From Candidatus Adiutrix sp. (GTDB taxonomy: Bacteria; Desulfobacterota; Desulfarculia; Adiutricales; Adiutricaceae): 54,735 nt of DNA. A program made the position numbers and the translations under genes. Of this stretch, positions 36,149 through 43,409 are shown in pieces. Under the pieces are notes generated by a model, which saw nothing but the letters and a program-made list of their open reading frames with translations, did not search any database and was not told the origin of the DNA. Location: positions 1-54,735 of the forward strand of contig JAISFR010000145.1 of NCBI GenBank assembly GCA_031263565.1. Direction: 5' to 3'. Position 1 is the first letter of the stretch; each line of letters starts with the position of its first letter.

Positions 36149-37120
36149 TTATTGGGCGGCTTTCTTCAATTCGGCCTCCAGGGCCTTTAAGCGCTCGACA
36201 TATATTTCCGCCCAGGAATCAAGGGCGCCCAGGCCCGTAAGCCTCGTCCGGAGGCTGAAGCCTTCGGCCTTCAGCATACTGGCCCAACTGTCTTCCTCGT
36301 CGCCGGCCAGGTCGTTTTTGGCGTGGTCGCCGGCCACCAGCATGAAGGGGGCCAGCAGAAGGCTTTTGACTTTGGCCTCTTTCAGGGCTTTAAGAATATC
36401 GTCATATCCCGGGGAGCCTTCCACCAGACCCAGGAAAACGGGGTAATTGTACATTTTGTTCATAGCCGCCGCGAAGTCGCGGTAGGCTTTGACGTCCAGG
36501 TGCTCGTTGCCGTGGCCCATCAGCAGCAGGGCCGAGCGGTCGGTCTTGGCGTCCTCGACCAGGGGGGCCAGGGCTTTGGCCGCCCGGTTCAGTTCGGCCT
36601 CCCCGCCGCCGCCCAGGGCCGAGTCGCCCAGAGCCAGATAGGGAAAGGGTTTTTTGGATTCCTGAAGGGCGTCGATCCCGGCCAGTTGGGTGACGATCTT
36701 CTTCAGGTCGCCGAACTCCGAGCCGTTGGTGATGTGCAGCGACTGGACCAGGATGGGCCGGGAACCGCCTTCCTGAATCAGGGCCAGGGTGGTCAGCGGG
36801 TTGCCGAGGCTGTAAATCTCCTCGGGGATCTGGTTGGCTTTCCTGAAGTCGGCGTCGGCGGCCCTCTGGCGCCAGACGCCGCGAATTATGTTGGAAGTGA
36901 AGGCCAGGTGAACGTCGTGGTCGGGAAAGGCGGCCCGGACCTTGTCGCGCACGTTGAGGATGGCCCCCAGCGCTTCGACCTCGGTGGTGCCGAAGGCCGA
37001 CAGGACGACGGCCGTTTTCTGCGGTTCGCGGTCGTAGGCCCGGCCCAGGGCCGGCAGCATCAGCACCGGGGCCAGAAGAGCCGCCAAAAACAAATTGAAT
37101 TTCAGGGAAGATCTGGTCAT
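36149..37120 (-). CDS. cbiK: sirohydrochlorin cobaltochelatase, periplasmic type
   Basis: 323 residues. A signal peptide (about 1-28, ending LPALGRA) marks it as exported, like CbiKP of Desulfovibrio. The chelatase core has VVLSAFGTTEVEAL, the catalytic His in LMGHGNEHLD and a second His in LVAGDHAKNDLAG. It inserts cobalt into sirohydrochlorin; a periplasmic form may instead handle iron or heme, as suggested for Desulfovibrio. ATG 37120 has GGAG 7 nt upstream and is preferred to ATG 37126. A cobalamin riboswitch and terminator precede it. Confidence 0.9.
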   Translation of the reverse strand: MTRSSLKFNLFLAALLAPVLMLPALGRAYDREPQKTAVVLSAFGTTEVEALGAILNVRDKVRAAFPDHDVHLAFTSNIIRGVWRQRAADADFRKANQIPEEIYSLGNPLTTLALIQEGGSRPILVQSLHITNGSEFGDLKKIVTQLAGIDALQESKKPFPYLALGDSALGGGGEAELNRAAKALAPLVEDAKTDRSALLLMGHGNEHLDVKAYRDFAAAMNKMYNYPVFLGLVEGSPGYDDILKALKEAKVKSLLLAPFMLVAGDHAKNDLAGDEEDSWASMLKAEGFSLRTRLTGLGALDSWAEIYVERLKALEAELKKAAQ

Positions 37121-37153
37121 GCGCATTCTCCTTAACCGGCCAGGGGGATAAAT

Positions 37154-37186
37154 AAAAAAAGACCGGCCTCACAATCGAGGCTGGTC
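37154..37186 (-). terminator. terminator of the cobalamin riboswitch (expression platform)
   Basis: On the minus strand a 10-bp stem with one mismatch (37177-37186 with 37161-37170) and a 6-nt loop is followed by seven T (37154-37160). It lies between the aptamer and cbiK, so B12 binding can end transcription before the gene. Confidence 0.8.
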
Positions 37187-37251
37187 CGCGAAACCGCATT
37201 TCAAGCGCGTCCCAATCCCCTCCAGGGCCGGATCCGGGCCGGGGATTCTTA

Positions 37252-37432
37252 TGGTCAGGCAGGTCTTCTGACTTCCGGGCTCTTGTTCGGCCGCTTCTCT
37301 CCTTCCCATTTCAGCCGGCCGCAAGGCCGGCGGCGAAACAGTGGCTCAGAGAGGGCCTGCCCGGTTACAGCGGCGGGTCCGTGCCGGATTTTCACCGGCT
37401 TCCCTATTAAGTTCCTTGATGAACGCCTGGAA
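37252..37432 (-). ncRNA. cobalamin (B12) riboswitch
   Basis: The minus strand carries the conserved aptamer blocks in order: AATAGGGAA, GCCGGTGAAAATCCGG (37384-37399), GACCCGCC (37372-37379) followed by GCTGTAA, and AGTCAGAAGACCTGCCT (37257-37273). The variable hairpin (GGCCTTGCGGCC) lies between. It leads to cbiK after a terminator. The 5' P1 strand is less clear, so the upstream edge is approximate. Confidence 0.93.
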
Positions 37433-37644
37433 GACATATTAGGGCAAATTTCAGCGCTTGTCAATCGACAGGCCCGGGGCCCGCAAGGCAGACGCATGAT
37501 CCGGCCTGGATTCTGCGGATGCCCTCCGGCATCATCATGGGCGGGCTGTTCCTCGGCGCTCAGGCGGCCAACCCGGTAATATTTTTGTATTTTGGCTATT
37601 GACTTTTTTGGATGTATGTGCAAAGGTTACAACACGGTGTTTTC

Positions 37645-38112
37645 ATGAATAATGATACGAGATTGGCTGTTGCCGCACATATCCTGGCCTTGCTTTCCCT
37701 TGCGGGAGAGGGCTATATAAAATCTGAGCTGTTGGCGCGCAGCGTCAACACAAACGCGGTCGTGATCAGGAGACTGATGAGCCGGTTGAAAAAAGCCGGT
37801 CTTGTTGAGGTGCGCTCCGGTGTCGGAGGGACAACTTTGCTAGTCCCTCCAGGGAAAATTACTTTGCTCACTGTATATCAAGCTGTGGTTCCAAAACCTT
37901 CAGCATGTCCGTTTTATTTGCACCAAAACCCAAACAGCAAATGCTTTGTCGGCAGGAATATTCATGGCGCTCTGGAAATGCCCTTTGCGAAAGTGAATCA
38001 GGCCATGCGGGACAGCCTTGCAAGCACCACTATCGCTGATATTGCCGCATTTATCCAAACACGCATGGCCTCTGATAAGCAGTGGCGTGAAGACGGGGGA
38101 CACGCCGCGTAA
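37645..38112 (+). CDS. Rrf2-family transcriptional regulator
   Basis: 155 residues from ATG 37645 (MNNDTRLAVAAHILALLSL); an upstream ATG at 37612 is also in frame. The winged helix (about 5-62, NAVVIRRLMSRLKKAGLV) is of the Rrf2 type. Only two Cys are present in the sensor region (C88 and C100), not the three of IscR, so a canonical Fe-S site is unlikely. Base composition is more AT-rich than in most of the window. It precedes the QueG-like gene by 97 bp and probably controls it. Confidence 0.85.
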   Translation: MNNDTRLAVAAHILALLSLAGEGYIKSELLARSVNTNAVVIRRLMSRLKKAGLVEVRSGVGGTTLLVPPGKITLLTVYQAVVPKPSACPFYLHQNPNSKCFVGRNIHGALEMPFAKVNQAMRDSLASTTIADIAAFIQTRMASDKQWREDGGHAA

Positions 38113-38209
38113 AGGAATGCCTTTAGTTTGAAGTCGGCTGCGGAACATTTTTTTTGAGCATAGAAGCAATAACAAAAGTTACATCTTCGGTTGTCAAAAG
38201 GGTAAAGAT

Positions 38210-39265
38210 ATGGACTTGGCTATACGAATTAGAGAAGCGGCTCTGGAATGCGGATTTTCCGCCTGTGGCCTAGTAAAAATAGACGACCTGCGCGGATATG
38301 CGGATGCGGTCATGAGCCGGGTGGCCCGCTTTCCTGAATCTCGCCCCATGTATGCTAAGTTCATAGATTTTGCCACGCCGGAACAGTCTGTTCCCTGGGC
38401 CAAGTCGGTAATTATTTGCGCTCATTGGCATGGGGAGTACCGCATCCCGCAAAACCTGAAAGGTATAATCGGCAAATCGTATTGCATTGATCCGCGTAAA
38501 AATCCGAACTCCAGGGAATTTCAAGGAAGAGAGCTCTTTGTTGTCAGGCTGGAAAATATGGGGCTTCGATACGCCGCCAAAAGCGATTTCGGCATAACGG
38601 CAGTGCGCTGGGCTGCGGCCAAGGCCGGGATTGGCATCATCAGAAAAAACAATTTTCTCTACCTGGAGAATGGCTCATGGTGTCATCTGGAGGCCTTCCT
38701 GATTGACCGTGAGCTTGAATTGAAGTCCGTGCCGGCCATCAGGAACTGCCCGGAAAAATGCAACTTGTGCATGAAAGCCTGCCCTACCGGAGCGTTGAAA
38801 ATGCCGTTTCAGATGAACGGCGTGGCCTGCGTTTCATTTTTGACGACTTTCGCCGCCTGCGCTCCGGGCAAACCGTACTACAATCAATGCGGTACCTGGG
38901 TTTTCGGCTGCGATGCCTGTCAGGACGCTTGTCCGTTTAATGCCAAAGCATGGTCGGAAGGTGAGGAATTCCCCGGTCTGAAAGAATTGGCTGAAAAGAT
39001 CTCATATGAACAGATTTTGTCTCTGGATGAGCCCGGCTTATGCTGTCTGCTGGCGGAAAAATTCTGGTACATCAAGCCGGATGAAATCTGGAAATGGAAA
39101 TGTAACGTACTGAACGCCATGAATAACAACTTTGAAAAGAGATTCCTGCCCCATATTGAGCGAGCTATGCACGATACAAGAAAAGAAGTCGGCGAAATGG
39201 CGCGGTGGGTTTACGAATCTGTATGCTCGCCAGAACATAGTGAGGAATCGCCATGCGAAAATTGA
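38210..39265 (+). CDS. QueG-like double [4Fe-4S] protein
   Basis: 351 residues. The N-terminal half resembles the B12-binding part of epoxyqueuosine reductase (AKSVIICAHW). Two ferredoxin-type motifs follow, CNLCMKACPTGAL (about 184-196) and CDACQDACPFN (about 235-245). The C-terminus is helical, with RRxLxHxERA-like turns. QueG reduces epoxyqueuosine in tRNA, but the sequence between the motifs is unusual and the gene sits with an Rrf2 regulator, as many QueG-like paralogs of unknown role do. It is AT-richer than its neighbours, which suggests transfer. Confidence 0.7.
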   Translation: MDLAIRIREAALECGFSACGLVKIDDLRGYADAVMSRVARFPESRPMYAKFIDFATPEQSVPWAKSVIICAHWHGEYRIPQNLKGIIGKSYCIDPRKNPNSREFQGRELFVVRLENMGLRYAAKSDFGITAVRWAAAKAGIGIIRKNNFLYLENGSWCHLEAFLIDRELELKSVPAIRNCPEKCNLCMKACPTGALKMPFQMNGVACVSFLTTFAACAPGKPYYNQCGTWVFGCDACQDACPFNAKAWSEGEEFPGLKELAEKISYEQILSLDEPGLCCLLAEKFWYIKPDEIWKWKCNVLNAMNNNFEKRFLPHIERAMHDTRKEVGEMARWVYESVCSPEHSEESPCEN

Positions 39266-39349
39266 GCCAGCGTGAGTAAGTTTTATTAGCAGCGGCCTAC
39301 CCGGCGTGCCGCCGCAATTTGATGCAAAGAACAGTTTTGTGTAAGCTGA

Positions 39350-39499
39350 AACCCACTGATGTGTGCTGCCATCCTGATGCAGCATCATTCCAGGCCACGG
39401 CGCTCTCGCACGCCTCTTGCGGTGCCTGCCGCAACCACGCAACTTCGTAACCAAGCCTCCTTCCTGCAACCTGTCCTTCACCCACGTATAACTCCGCAC
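39350..39499 (-). pseudogene. fragment of an ISNCY-type transposase
   Basis: The minus strand reads RSYTWVKDRLQEGGLV and then GRHRKRRARAPWPGMMLHQD. This matches the stretch around the first catalytic Asp of ISNCY-type transposases. Homology fades after STHQWV and no other catalytic residue or inverted repeat is found. The gap 39266-39663 otherwise holds only the lysS promoter. Confidence 0.6.
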
Positions 39500-39576
39500 A
39501 CCTCATTTTAACAGGACAATTCCCGCGCTATTACTACGGACATTTTAATTGCTCCCCACAGCGTTTCGGGCTGTCC

Positions 39577-39605
39577 TTGACGGGCGCCGGAGGCCGGAGT
39601 ATAAT
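39577..39605 (+). promoter_or_regulatory. sigma-70 promoter of lysS
   Basis: TTGACG (39577-39582), 17 bp, then a perfect TATAAT (39600-39605). It leads to lysS 58 bp downstream. Confidence 0.85.
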
Positions 39606-39663
39606 GCGGCTGAATTCAGGCGGCTTATGACCGCGAAATGCTCTCAGACGGATCTCTTTTAAA

Positions 39664-41217
39664 ATGCAGGACCAATTAAATCAGGATATTCAAACGCCGC
39701 CGGAAACCGGGGAAAACCGGACCCCGCGGCGGGATGACGACGAATCCAGCCCGGTCATTCAAGCCCGTTTCGAAAAGGCCCGCCATCTGGCCGCAAGCGG
39801 GGTCAAGCTCTATCCCAATACTTTCCGTCCGGCCCACAAGATCGCCGGGCTCAAAACCCGTTTCGGCGCTTTCGGGCCCGAGGCTTTCGAGGCTCTGGAG
39901 GACGTCTTCAGCCTGGCCGGCCGCATCATGGCCCGCCGCGACTACGGCAAATCGGCTTTTTTTGATCTGGCCGACTCCAGCGGCCGGATGCAGGCCTATA
40001 TCCGCAAGCAGTCGGTGGATGAGGCGACTTACGCCCTTTTCAAAAAGCTGGACATCGGCGACCTGGTCGGCCTGGGCGGCCGCCTTTTCAAAACCAGGAC
40101 CGGGGAACTGACCCTCATGGTCTCGGCCCTGGAGCTGGTGAGCAAGGGCCTGTGGCCGCTGCCGGAAAAATATCATGAAATGGGCGCCGAGATGCGCTAT
40201 CGCCAGCGCTATGTGGACCTGATCATGAACGAGGAGAGCCGCCGGGTCTTCCTGACGCGCTCCAAGATCATCTCCGCCGTGCGCGAGTTCATGACCGGCA
40301 AAGGCTTTGTGGAAGTGGAAACCCCTATGATGCACGCCATCCCGGGGGGGGCCGCGGCCAGGCCTTTTGAGACCTTTCATCACGCTCTCGACCGCGAGCT
40401 CTATCTGCGCATCGCCCCCGAGCTTTACCTCAAGCGCCTCCTGGTGGGCGGCTTTGACCGGGTTTTCGAGATCAACCGCAGTTTTCGCAACGAGGGGCTG
40501 AGCCTCCAGCACAACCCCGAGTTCACCATGATGGAATTTTACCAGAGTTACGCCGATTTCAACGACATGATGGACCTGACCGAGGAAATGTTCATCCAGG
40601 TGGCGGAAAAGACTTTGGGCACGACCAGCTTCAGCTACCAGGGGACCGGGGTCGACTTCGCCCGCCCCTGGAAGCGCCTGGGCTTTGACCAGGCCATCGT
40701 CGAACTGGGCGGCGCACCGCCCGAAGTGATTCAGGACCGGGCGGCGGCTATGGCTCACCTGAAAGCCATCGGCGGGGAAAAGTCCGAGGCCGACCCCCAC
40801 GGCAAAATACTGGCCAAGATCTTCGACCTGCTGGTGGAGCCCAAGCTCATCAACCCCACTTTCATCACCCTTTACCCGGCCGACATCAGCCCCCTGGCCC
40901 GCCGCAATGAGGAAAATCCCCGCCTGACCGACCGCTTCGAGCTCTTCATCACCGGGCGGGAACTGGCCAACGCCTTTTCCGAACTGAACGACCCTCTCGA
41001 CCAGCGCCAGCGCTTTCTGGCCCAGGCGGCCGAGCGGGCGGCCGGCGACGAGGAGAGCATGTCCATGGACGACGACTACGTGCGGGCTCTGATGTACGGC
41101 ATGCCGCCGGCCGGGGGCGAAGGCGTGGGCATCGACCGCCTGGTCATGCTGCTGACCGACGTCCCCAGCATCAAAGACGTCATCCTCTTCCCCCACTTAA
41201 GGTCCGTCGGCCAATAA
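39664..41217 (+). CDS. lysS: lysyl-tRNA synthetase, class II
   Basis: 517 residues. An OB-fold anticodon-binding domain (about 70-170, FSLAGRIMARRDYGKSAFFD) leads to the class II core. Motif 2 reads FRNEGLSLQHNPEFTMMEFY, where most LysRS have STRHNPEFT; motif 3 is GGEGVGIDRLVMLLT. The N-terminal 25 residues are Glu/Asp-rich and variable. It heads the envelope gene block. Confidence 0.96.
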   Translation: MQDQLNQDIQTPPETGENRTPRRDDDESSPVIQARFEKARHLAASGVKLYPNTFRPAHKIAGLKTRFGAFGPEAFEALEDVFSLAGRIMARRDYGKSAFFDLADSSGRMQAYIRKQSVDEATYALFKKLDIGDLVGLGGRLFKTRTGELTLMVSALELVSKGLWPLPEKYHEMGAEMRYRQRYVDLIMNEESRRVFLTRSKIISAVREFMTGKGFVEVETPMMHAIPGGAAARPFETFHHALDRELYLRIAPELYLKRLLVGGFDRVFEINRSFRNEGLSLQHNPEFTMMEFYQSYADFNDMMDLTEEMFIQVAEKTLGTTSFSYQGTGVDFARPWKRLGFDQAIVELGGAPPEVIQDRAAAMAHLKAIGGEKSEADPHGKILAKIFDLLVEPKLINPTFITLYPADISPLARRNEENPRLTDRFELFITGRELANAFSELNDPLDQRQRFLAQAAERAAGDEESMSMDDDYVRALMYGMPPAGGEGVGIDRLVMLLTDVPSIKDVILFPHLRSVGQ

Positions 41218-41314
41218 AATAATATTTTTATTGTAAGAGTTATTTACCTGACTTTTATAACCGGCCGGAAGACGAATCGTCGCGGCCGCCGCCAAAGCCG
41301 CCCGGAGCAGAAAA

Positions 41315-42559
41315 TTGTCGCTGGAAAGCAGTATCGCCTTTCGTTATATGCGGGCCAAGCGCAAGGAGAATTTCATCTCCCTGATCACGGTCATCTCCAT
41401 CGGCGGGGTGGGCCTGGGCGTGGCCGCCCTCATTGTGGTGCTGGCCGTGCTGGCCGGCTTTGAGAGCAATCTGAAAGACAAATTTCTGGGCGTCACCTCC
41501 CATGTGGTGGTCATGCATCTGGGCGGCGGCCTCCGCGACTGGCCGGAAGTGGTGGAAAAAGTCAAGACCGTGCCCGGGGTCCTGACGGCCGAGCCTTTTG
41601 TTTACGGCCAGGTGCTGGCCACCGGGCCCAGCGGCCCCAGCGGCATGATGATCAAGGGCATCGATCCGGAACTGGCCGCCCGGGAGGGGCAGTTGTCGAA
41701 AATCAACCTCAGGCCCGGCGCCCTGGAACTGATGATGGACCCCGGCGAGATGGAGGAGCCGCCGCTGATTCTGGGGCGGGAACTGGCCACGCTGTTGAAC
41801 GTCTATCAATATGATCTGGTGCGGGTCATCTCCCCCTTCGGCCGGGTCACCCCCCTGGGCGCCCGGGCGCCTTTGACCCGCGATTTTCAGGTGGCGGGCA
41901 CCTTTCACAGCGGCGTCTACGAATACGATTCCAATATGGCCTATCTCAGCCTCGCCGAAGCCCGGAAGCTGATGGCCATGGAGGATGAAGTGTCCACCGT
42001 TGAAATCATGGTCGAGGACATTTACCAGGCTGACCGGATCCGCGAAGAGGTGCTCAAGGTGCTCAACAGCCGGGCCGACGAATACTGGGCCACCGACTGG
42101 ATGCAGCGCAATCTCAATCTTTTTTCAGCCCTGAAGATGGAACAGGCGGCCATGTTCGTGGTGCTGACCCTGATCATCGTGGTGGCCGCCTTCAACATCA
42201 TCTCCACCCTGATCATGATGGTCATGGAAAAAACCAGGGATATCGCCATCCTCAAGTCCATGGGGGCCACCCGCCGGCAGATCCGCCGCATTTTCACCCT
42301 CCAGGGGCTGACCGTGGGGCTCATCGGCGCCGCGGGCGGCCTGACCCTGGGCGTCAGCCTCTGCCTTTTGCTGAAGGAGTACAAATTCATCAAGCTTCCG
42401 GAAAACGTCTACATGATGGACAGCCTGCCGGTGGAAATGCGGGCCGTCCACATCATCGCCACCGTGCTGGTGACCATCGCCGTCAGTTGGCTGGCCACCA
42501 TTTATCCGGCCAATCAGGCCGCCCGGCTGGACCCGGTGGAGGCCCTGCGCTATGAGTGA
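41315..42559 (+). CDS. lolC: lipoprotein-releasing ABC transporter permease LolC/E
   Basis: 414 residues with four membrane helices: one at about 20-48, then a large periplasmic domain (50-270), then three at about 275-400. Family blocks are the N-terminal RYMRAKRKENFISLIT and AILKSMGATRRQIRRIF. The start is TTG with GGAG in front. It releases outer-membrane lipoproteins together with LolD. Only one permease gene is present, suggesting a homodimer (LolF-type) rather than LolC plus LolE. Confidence 0.9.
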   Translation: MSLESSIAFRYMRAKRKENFISLITVISIGGVGLGVAALIVVLAVLAGFESNLKDKFLGVTSHVVVMHLGGGLRDWPEVVEKVKTVPGVLTAEPFVYGQVLATGPSGPSGMMIKGIDPELAAREGQLSKINLRPGALELMMDPGEMEEPPLILGRELATLLNVYQYDLVRVISPFGRVTPLGARAPLTRDFQVAGTFHSGVYEYDSNMAYLSLAEARKLMAMEDEVSTVEIMVEDIYQADRIREEVLKVLNSRADEYWATDWMQRNLNLFSALKMEQAAMFVVLTLIIVVAAFNIISTLIMMVMEKTRDIAILKSMGATRRQIRRIFTLQGLTVGLIGAAGGLTLGVSLCLLLKEYKFIKLPENVYMMDSLPVEMRAVHIIATVLVTIAVSWLATIYPANQAARLDPVEALRYE

Positions 42560-43259
42560 AGCCGGCGCCGATATAATCCTGGAAGCCCGCTCCCTGGAGA
42601 AAGTCTTCGCCAGCGGCCAGGAGAAGCTGCGTATTCTCGACGGTCTGGACCTGGCCGTGCCCGGCGGACGCTCACTGGCCATTCTGGGGGCTTCGGGCTC
42701 GGGCAAGAGTACCCTCCTCTACATCCTGGGCGGGCTGGAGAAGCCCAGCGGCGGGCAGGTGCTCTATGAAGGCCGCGAGCTTTTTTCGCGTAGCGAGGAA
42801 GACCTGGCCGCCTGGCGCAACCGGGTGGTTGGCTTTGTCTTTCAATTCCATCATTTGCTGAATGATTTCACGGCCCTGGAAAATGCGGCCCTGCCCGCCC
42901 GCCTGGCCGGCTATCCGCCGGAAGCGGCCGAGGCCCTGGCCCGCCCCCTTTTGGACCGGGTGGGGCTTTCGGCCCGCCTGACCCACAAACCGGGGGAACT
43001 GTCCGGCGGCGAGCAGCAGCGGGTGGCCCTGGCCCGGGCCCTGGTCATGAGCCCCCGGATCCTTCTGGCCGACGAGCCCACCGGCAACCTGGACCTCAAG
43101 AGCGCCGGGGCGGTCAACGGCCTGATCCTGGAACTGGTGGCCGAAAAGAAGCTGGCCGCGGTTATCGTCACCCACAACAGCCAGTTGGCGGCCCTGGTGG
43201 ACCAGCCCATGGAACTGAACGCCGGCCGCCTGGCCCCGGCCGGGCGGGAAGCCCTATAA
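42552..43259 (+). CDS. lolD: lipoprotein-releasing ABC transporter ATPase LolD
   Basis: 235 residues. Walker A is GASGSGKST, the signature is LSGGEQQRVALARAL, Walker B is ILLADEPTGNLD, and the switch His is in VIVTHN. It overlaps lolC by 8 nt. A terminator follows, so bamA is read separately or by readthrough. Confidence 0.93.
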   Translation: MSEAGADIILEARSLEKVFASGQEKLRILDGLDLAVPGGRSLAILGASGSGKSTLLYILGGLEKPSGGQVLYEGRELFSRSEEDLAAWRNRVVGFVFQFHHLLNDFTALENAALPARLAGYPPEAAEALARPLLDRVGLSARLTHKPGELSGGEQQRVALARALVMSPRILLADEPTGNLDLKSAGAVNGLILELVAEKKLAAVIVTHNSQLAALVDQPMELNAGRLAPAGREAL

Positions 43260-43282
43260 GAAGGTTTAACTATCAATAATAT

Positions 43283-43329
43283 CCACAATTTCAGCCGATT
43301 ATGAAAATCGGCCCGATTGTGGTTTTTTT
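43283..43329 (+). terminator. Rho-independent terminator behind lolD
   Basis: A long interrupted stem (43283-43289 with 43316-43322; inner 43295-43300 with 43306-43311) ends in seven T. Confidence 0.85.
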
Positions 43330-43409
43330 ACTTGTAATTTTAAGCAAAAACATCAATAATATGGGTTCGATGGCTCTAAGTCGGCCTGACTATATGTTTG
43401 AGGTTGTTC

